Assembly (NCBI RefSeq): GCF_016908495.1
Contig: NZ_JAFBDZ010000002.1
Span: 1,178,001-1,242,000 of the forward strand
DNA: 64,000 bases
Source of the DNA: Rossellomorea pakistanensis
GTDB taxonomy: Bacteria; Bacillota; Bacilli; Bacillales; Bacillaceae_B
Direction: 5' to 3'
Positions 60,768 to 64,000 of the stretch are shown in pieces (positions within the stretch are counted from its first letter, which is position 1; each line of letters opens with the position of its first letter). The notes beneath the pieces are model-generated. The model was not told the DNA's origin. It saw only the letters and a program-made list of their open reading frames with translations, and searched no databases. The translations under genes were made by a program, and so were the position numbers.

Positions 60768-61268
60768 ATGCAGCTAAATGAAAAAGAGCTAAATATTTTA
60801 CATATCCTCGAACAAGACGCTAGGGCTTCAATTGAAACGATCAGTAAAATGATTGAGATAAGTGAAGGGGAAGTTCAAAGCATGATCGAGAAGCTGGAAG
60901 CACAACAAATTCTTGTCCGTTATACATCCATTATTGATTGGTCTAAAGTAGCTGGACATGAAGGTGTTACAGCAATGATAGATGTAAAGGTTACTCCTAA
61001 ACGAGGGGTCGGCTTTAATGAAGTGGCACAACGAATTTATCGATATAAAGAGGTTCAATCTGTGTATTTAATGTCTGGAGCCTATGACCTTTCAGTGACG
61101 GTTGTGGGTCATTCCATGAATGAAGTAGCCCGGTTTGTATCTGAAAAGTTATCAACCATTGACTCGGTTATTTCGACAACGACCCATTTTCAATTGAAAA
61201 AATATAAACATGATGGAACCATTTTTAATCATGACCAAGAAGATAAAAGAATTGTGGTGTCTCCGTAA
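60768..61268 (+). CDS. alaR: Lrp/AsnC-family regulator AlaR (YugG)
   Basis: This 166-residue regulator has an N-terminal helix-turn-helix (ILEQDARASIETISKMIEIS, residues 11-30) and a C-terminal RAM effector domain (about 70-150). It is recognised as AlaR, the activator of alaT in B. subtilis, which shares its operon. The stop (TAA) overlaps the alaT start by one base. AGAGGAGGG is the SD. Confidence 0.93.
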   Translation: MQLNEKELNILHILEQDARASIETISKMIEISEGEVQSMIEKLEAQQILVRYTSIIDWSKVAGHEGVTAMIDVKVTPKRGVGFNEVAQRIYRYKEVQSVYLMSGAYDLSVTVVGHSMNEVARFVSEKLSTIDSVISTTTHFQLKKYKHDGTIFNHDQEDKRIVVSP

Positions 61269-62440
61269 TGAAAACAAAAACGAAGCATTACTTATCAAAG
61301 AACGTAGAAAATCTTAAACCATCAGGGATTCGTAAATTTTTCGACTTAGCCGCTAATATGGAGGGAGTTATTTCTCTTGGTGTGGGGGAACCTGATTTTG
61401 TCACATCGTGGACAGTAAGAGAAGCTGCTATCCTTTCTTTAGAACAAGGATATACCTCCTATACTGCCAATGCTGGGCTAGCTGAATTACGGGAAGAGAT
61501 TACGAAATATATGGAAATAGGGTTTGGTGTTAAATATGATTGGCGTGAAGAAGTCATTGTTACTGTGGGGGCGAGTCAAGCGATTGATTTAGCACTAAGA
61601 GCCATCATTGATCCCGGGGATGAAGTCATTGTTGTTGAGCCAAGTTTTGTTTCTTATGTTCCTCTAGTTCAATTGGCTGGTGGAGTCGCTGTAACAGTTG
61701 AAACAAAGCCGGAAAATGGCTTTAAACTTCAAGCTTCAGAGCTTAAAGAAGCGATTACTCCGAAAACGAAGGCCGTTCTTCTTTGTTCTCCAAACAATCC
61801 AACTGGAACTCTGCTTACAAAAGAAGATTTAGAGGGATTAACAGATGTCATTAAAGAAAATGATTTACTTGTCATATCAGATGAGATCTATGCTGAATTA
61901 GCCTATGATGACCAACATGTATCTGTTGCAGCCCTTGAGGAAATGAGGGAACGGACAATTCTTGTTAATGGATTCTCCAAAGGATTTGCGATGACAGGAT
62001 GGAGATTGGGGTTTCTCTGTGCTCCAGCTGAGATCTCAAAAGCGATGTTGAAAATTCATCAGTATTCCATGATGTGTGCGCCTACACCAGCCCAATTTGG
62101 AGCATTAGAGGCTTTAGTAAATGGTATGGGAGACGTGGCTGAAATGAAGAGAAGCTATCATCTGCGACGAAACTATTTTGTGACGTCATTGAATGAGCTG
62201 GGCTTAAGTTGCCATACTCCTGGGGGAGCCTTTTACGCTTTCCCATCTATAGAAGCAACGGGGCTAAGCTCTGAGCAATTTGCAGAACAATTACTTTTGG
62301 AACAAAAAGTGGCCGTTGTTCCTGGAAACGTCTTTGGGAAAGGAGGAGAAGGACATATCCGCTGCTCCTACGCAACCTCCATGGAACAACTACAAGAAGC
62401 CGTAAAACGAATCAAAAAATTCGTAGAAAAGAAAATCTAG
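61268..62440 (+). CDS. alaT: Alanine transaminase AlaT (YugH)
   Basis: This 390-residue class I aminotransferase makes alanine from pyruvate with glutamate. The PLP lysine is in GFSKGFAMTGWRLGF (near residue 238); other cofactor contacts are CSPNNPTGTLL and SDEIYAELAY, and the carboxylate-binding Arg is in HIRCSYA. Its start codon shares a base with the alaR stop, so the pair forms the alaRT operon. A palindrome follows the stop by ten bases. Confidence 0.94.
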   Translation: MKTKTKHYLSKNVENLKPSGIRKFFDLAANMEGVISLGVGEPDFVTSWTVREAAILSLEQGYTSYTANAGLAELREEITKYMEIGFGVKYDWREEVIVTVGASQAIDLALRAIIDPGDEVIVVEPSFVSYVPLVQLAGGVAVTVETKPENGFKLQASELKEAITPKTKAVLLCSPNNPTGTLLTKEDLEGLTDVIKENDLLVISDEIYAELAYDDQHVSVAALEEMRERTILVNGFSKGFAMTGWRLGFLCAPAEISKAMLKIHQYSMMCAPTPAQFGALEALVNGMGDVAEMKRSYHLRRNYFVTSLNELGLSCHTPGGAFYAFPSIEATGLSSEQFAEQLLLEQKVAVVPGNVFGKGGEGHIRCSYATSMEQLQEAVKRIKKFVEKKI

Positions 62441-62450
62441 TTAACATAAT

Positions 62451-62504
62451 GAGGGACGGTTCTCGAATGCGTTAATACGTTAACGCGCTCGAGAACCGTC
62501 CCTC
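62451..62504. repeat. Palindromic repeat, GGGACGGTTCTCG family, copy 4
   Basis: Arms of 24 bases (62451-62474 and 62481-62504) differ from perfect complementarity at two adjacent positions. The loop is ATACGT. It lies between convergent alaT and the XRE gene. There is no T tract directly after, so termination here is uncertain. Confidence 0.9.
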
Positions 62505-62525
62505 AATACTTTAAAGCAATAAAAA

Positions 62526-62551
62526 GGGGATTGACCATTTTGGCCAATCCC
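62526..62551 (-). terminator. Terminator-like hairpin, minus strand
   Basis: GGGATTG-CC pairs with GG-CAATCCC. On the minus strand a run of T follows (plus-strand A run at 62521-62525). It may end the XRE gene transcript and is 110 bases past its stop. Confidence 0.6.
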
Positions 62552-62660
62552 AAAGTACAAAAACAAAAGGGGGAATACTTAGAAAGCATATTTTAAGGAT
62601 TACCCGTTTCTTGAGTTTTTATACCTTTATTTTAAAAAATCTTTTAAAAAAATTATATTT

Positions 62661-63032
62661 TTATAAACTTTTTTCCTCATATTTAATTTTGTAGAGCATT
62701 TGCATCACTCTTAAAAAGTCTTCTTCAGAAAATTCCTTCGCTTTTCTAAGGATAAGCTTTGCTTTTTTCGTTCCAATTTCATTAACAAGCTGTTCAATTT
62801 CTGGGTCAAGATGTAAAGGTGGGGAGTCCTGATATTCCTTTTCAAGAAGCTCGGATGCAGGAATATCTAAGACAGTAGAGAGCTTTAAGATGGTTTGTGT
62901 ATCGGGTAGCTGTAAGCCAGATTCATACTTTTCGATTGTTTGACTTCCTAGTCGAGTTTTTAACGCAAGTTCTTGCTGACTCATTTTTCTTTGTTTCCGG
63001 TACTGCAATAAATGCTGACCAAAGTGAGACAT
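62661..63032 (-). CDS. XRE-family transcriptional regulator
   Basis: This 123-residue protein has an N-terminal Cro/CI-type helix-turn-helix (RKMSQQELALKTRLGSQTIEKYESG, within residues 15-39) and a C-terminal acidic tail that may mediate dimerisation or partner contact. The target is unknown. AGGGAGGGG is the SD on the minus strand. It is separate from the neighbouring NSS gene by a 353-base gap. Confidence 0.85.
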   Translation of the reverse strand: MSHFGQHLLQYRKQRKMSQQELALKTRLGSQTIEKYESGLQLPDTQTILKLSTVLDIPASELLEKEYQDSPPLHLDPEIEQLVNEIGTKKAKLILRKAKEFSEEDFLRVMQMLYKIKYEEKSL

Positions 63033-63205
63033 AAAACCCCTCCCTAATATTGTTCGATTCTTATCTATTATTTTACCATTTATAATTGGGAATTAATTCA
63101 TGTAATCGTGAACATTATGTTAAATGTTTCACAATCTTTAAGAACCATTACTCATGAATAGAGTTTTGTCAAAAAGTCGATATTATATTGGAATTGAGGT
63201 TAGAA

Positions 63206-63334
63206 ATGGAAAAGTTGAAATATAAGAAACAAATCCAGTATTTCGATTTAAATTATCACGCTAAACAACAATCTAATACGACTCTCCATACTTCTACTTC
63301 AATATCCACTTATTTCGAAACAAAAAACCCCTAG
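63206..63334 (+). CDS. Possible 42-residue small protein
   Basis: A short frame begins with ATG eight bases after TTGAGG and reads MEKLKYKKQIQYFDLNYHAK, then a Ser/Thr-rich end. There is no homology that I recognise and no clear promoter. It is the only plausible coding content in the gap between the XRE gene and the NSS gene, and may be chance. Confidence 0.25.
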   Translation: MEKLKYKKQIQYFDLNYHAKQQSNTTLHTSTSISTYFETKNP

Positions 63335-63342
63335 ATACTCAC

Positions 63343-63377
63343 AAAAAAAGGCAGCCTCACCTAAAGTGAGAACTGCC
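63343..63377 (-). terminator. Terminator of the NSS transporter gene
   Basis: GGCAG-CTCAC (63350-63360) pairs with GTGAG-CTGCC (63366-63376); on the minus strand a run of seven T follows. Confidence 0.9.
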
Positions 63378-63385
63378 ATTAACAA

Positions 63386-64000
63386 TTATAATATTTCCAT
63401 CATGTTTAAAAAGATCAAAATGATCGCAACCGGAACGATGTATCGTATTAGAAAGTACCACATTTTGAAAAAGAAACTAGATATATTTGAACCTGAATTC
63501 AATTCATCCCAAACATCTGCTTTTTTTAAACGATAAGATACAAAGATACTAATTAAGAAAGCTCCTAATGGTAAACCGATATTGCTTGTTACGTAATCGG
63601 CAAAATCAAAGAAAACCATGTCCATAATAAAGAAATCAGTTAAGACCCCAAAGGAAAGAGCACTTGGAATTCCCACTACAAAAGCCAACACCCCAGAAGC
63701 CCATGTATATTTTTTTCTCTTTTCTGGCTTTTCTTTTGATAGAACGGCTACAAAAATTTCTAAAATCGAAAACGCCGAGGTTAACGTCGCAAATAATAGT
63801 AAGATTAAAAAAACTATCAGAAAAAATCCTCCAAAGGCGATTTCATTAAATACGGCAGGAATCACAACAAAAATAAGACCAGGCCCTACATCTGGCTCAA
63901 AACCAAGTGCAAACACAGAAGGGAAAATAACCAATCCTGCTAATAAAGAAATGATAATATTTAATGCAGCCACACTAAAGGCGGACTTCGGCATATCCTC
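63386..64000 (-). CDS. Sodium-dependent NSS (SNF) family transporter, C-terminal part
   Basis: This is about the last 205 residues of a second NSS transporter; the 5' part lies beyond the window edge. About five membrane helices are visible, with the family's helix 8 region FLILLLFATLTSAFSILEIFVA containing the S-A-F-S sodium-site type sequence. The C-terminal tail is short, ending LNMMEIL, unlike the MetS-coupled carrier at 10207, and no small partner gene follows. The substrate is unknown. Confidence 0.88.
   Translation of the reverse strand, partial: EDMPKSAFSVAALNIIISLLAGLVIFPSVFALGFEPDVGPGLIFVVIPAVFNEIAFGGFFLIVFLILLLFATLTSAFSILEIFVAVLSKEKPEKRKKYTWASGVLAFVVGIPSALSFGVLTDFFIMDMVFFDFADYVTSNIGLPLGAFLISIFVSYRLKKADVWDELNSGSNISSFFFKMWYFLIRYIVPVAIILIFLNMMEIL

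Overview
The window is chromosomal DNA of a low-GC, endospore-forming Firmicute of the family Bacillaceae (Bacillus in the broad sense). The evidence is gene content and order: sufSUB, the yun and yut genes, lipA, yumBC, the yui genes, the mrp antiporter operon, pbpD, kapD/kapB, patB and alaRT follow each other largely as in the Bacillus subtilis yug-yui-yum-yun-yut-suf region. Sporulation genes (lytH, yunB, yutC, yutH, kapB, kapD) are scattered through it, and strong Shine-Dalgarno (SD) sequences and T-tailed intrinsic terminators are everywhere. There are no rRNA, tRNA, CRISPR, prophage or complete IS elements.

Layout. 1-2.1 kb: end of the SUF Fe-S cluster operon (sufS end, sufU, sufB). 2.3-7.9 kb: yunF, yunE, yunD, yunC, an HD-GYP protein and yunB. 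8.0-11.9 kb: a lysine riboswitch controlling an NhaC-family transporter, then an NSS transporter with a 32-residue MetS-like partner. 11.9-25.5 kb: lytH, lipA and the yut cluster, including the Fe-S carriers yutI and sufA-like yutM. 25.7-31.5 kb: a short-chain oxidoreductase and an N-acetylglucosamine regulon (SIS protein, nagA-nagB-nagR-nagP) with NagR-like and CcpA-like sites. 31.6-41.8 kb: yumC, type II NADH dehydrogenase yumB, a frameshifted Nudix gene and yuiA-F with pepA. 41.9-51.0 kb: yuzC, yuxO, a decayed DUF4275 gene, the complete seven-gene mrp operon, and yufK. 51.4-64 kb: pbpD, yuxJ, kapD, kapB, a cyclophilin lipoprotein, a sodC-like lipoprotein, patB, yugE, yugF, alaRT, an XRE regulator and the end of a second NSS transporter.

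Functional links: Fe-S assembly and use (SufS/U/B, YutI, YutM, LipA); cation and pH homeostasis (Mrp, YuiF, NhaC and NSS carriers); cell wall and spore wall (LytH, L,D-transpeptidase, PbpD, YuiC); amino-sugar catabolism under double control.

The least explained content is intergenic. At least five families of structured dispersed repeats occupy the gaps, mostly between convergent genes. One family keeps its hairpin through paired base changes and carries a 52-bp tandem module. One is a palindrome with the core GGGACGGTTCTCG. One looks like a MITE with terminal inverted repeats and has a solo end elsewhere in the window. No protein-coding system that looks wholly new was found. The repeat families, two hairpins covering SD sequences and several lineage-specific losses (comQXPA-degQ, kinB) are the main points of interest. 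All family names come from sequence recognition by eye, without database searches.
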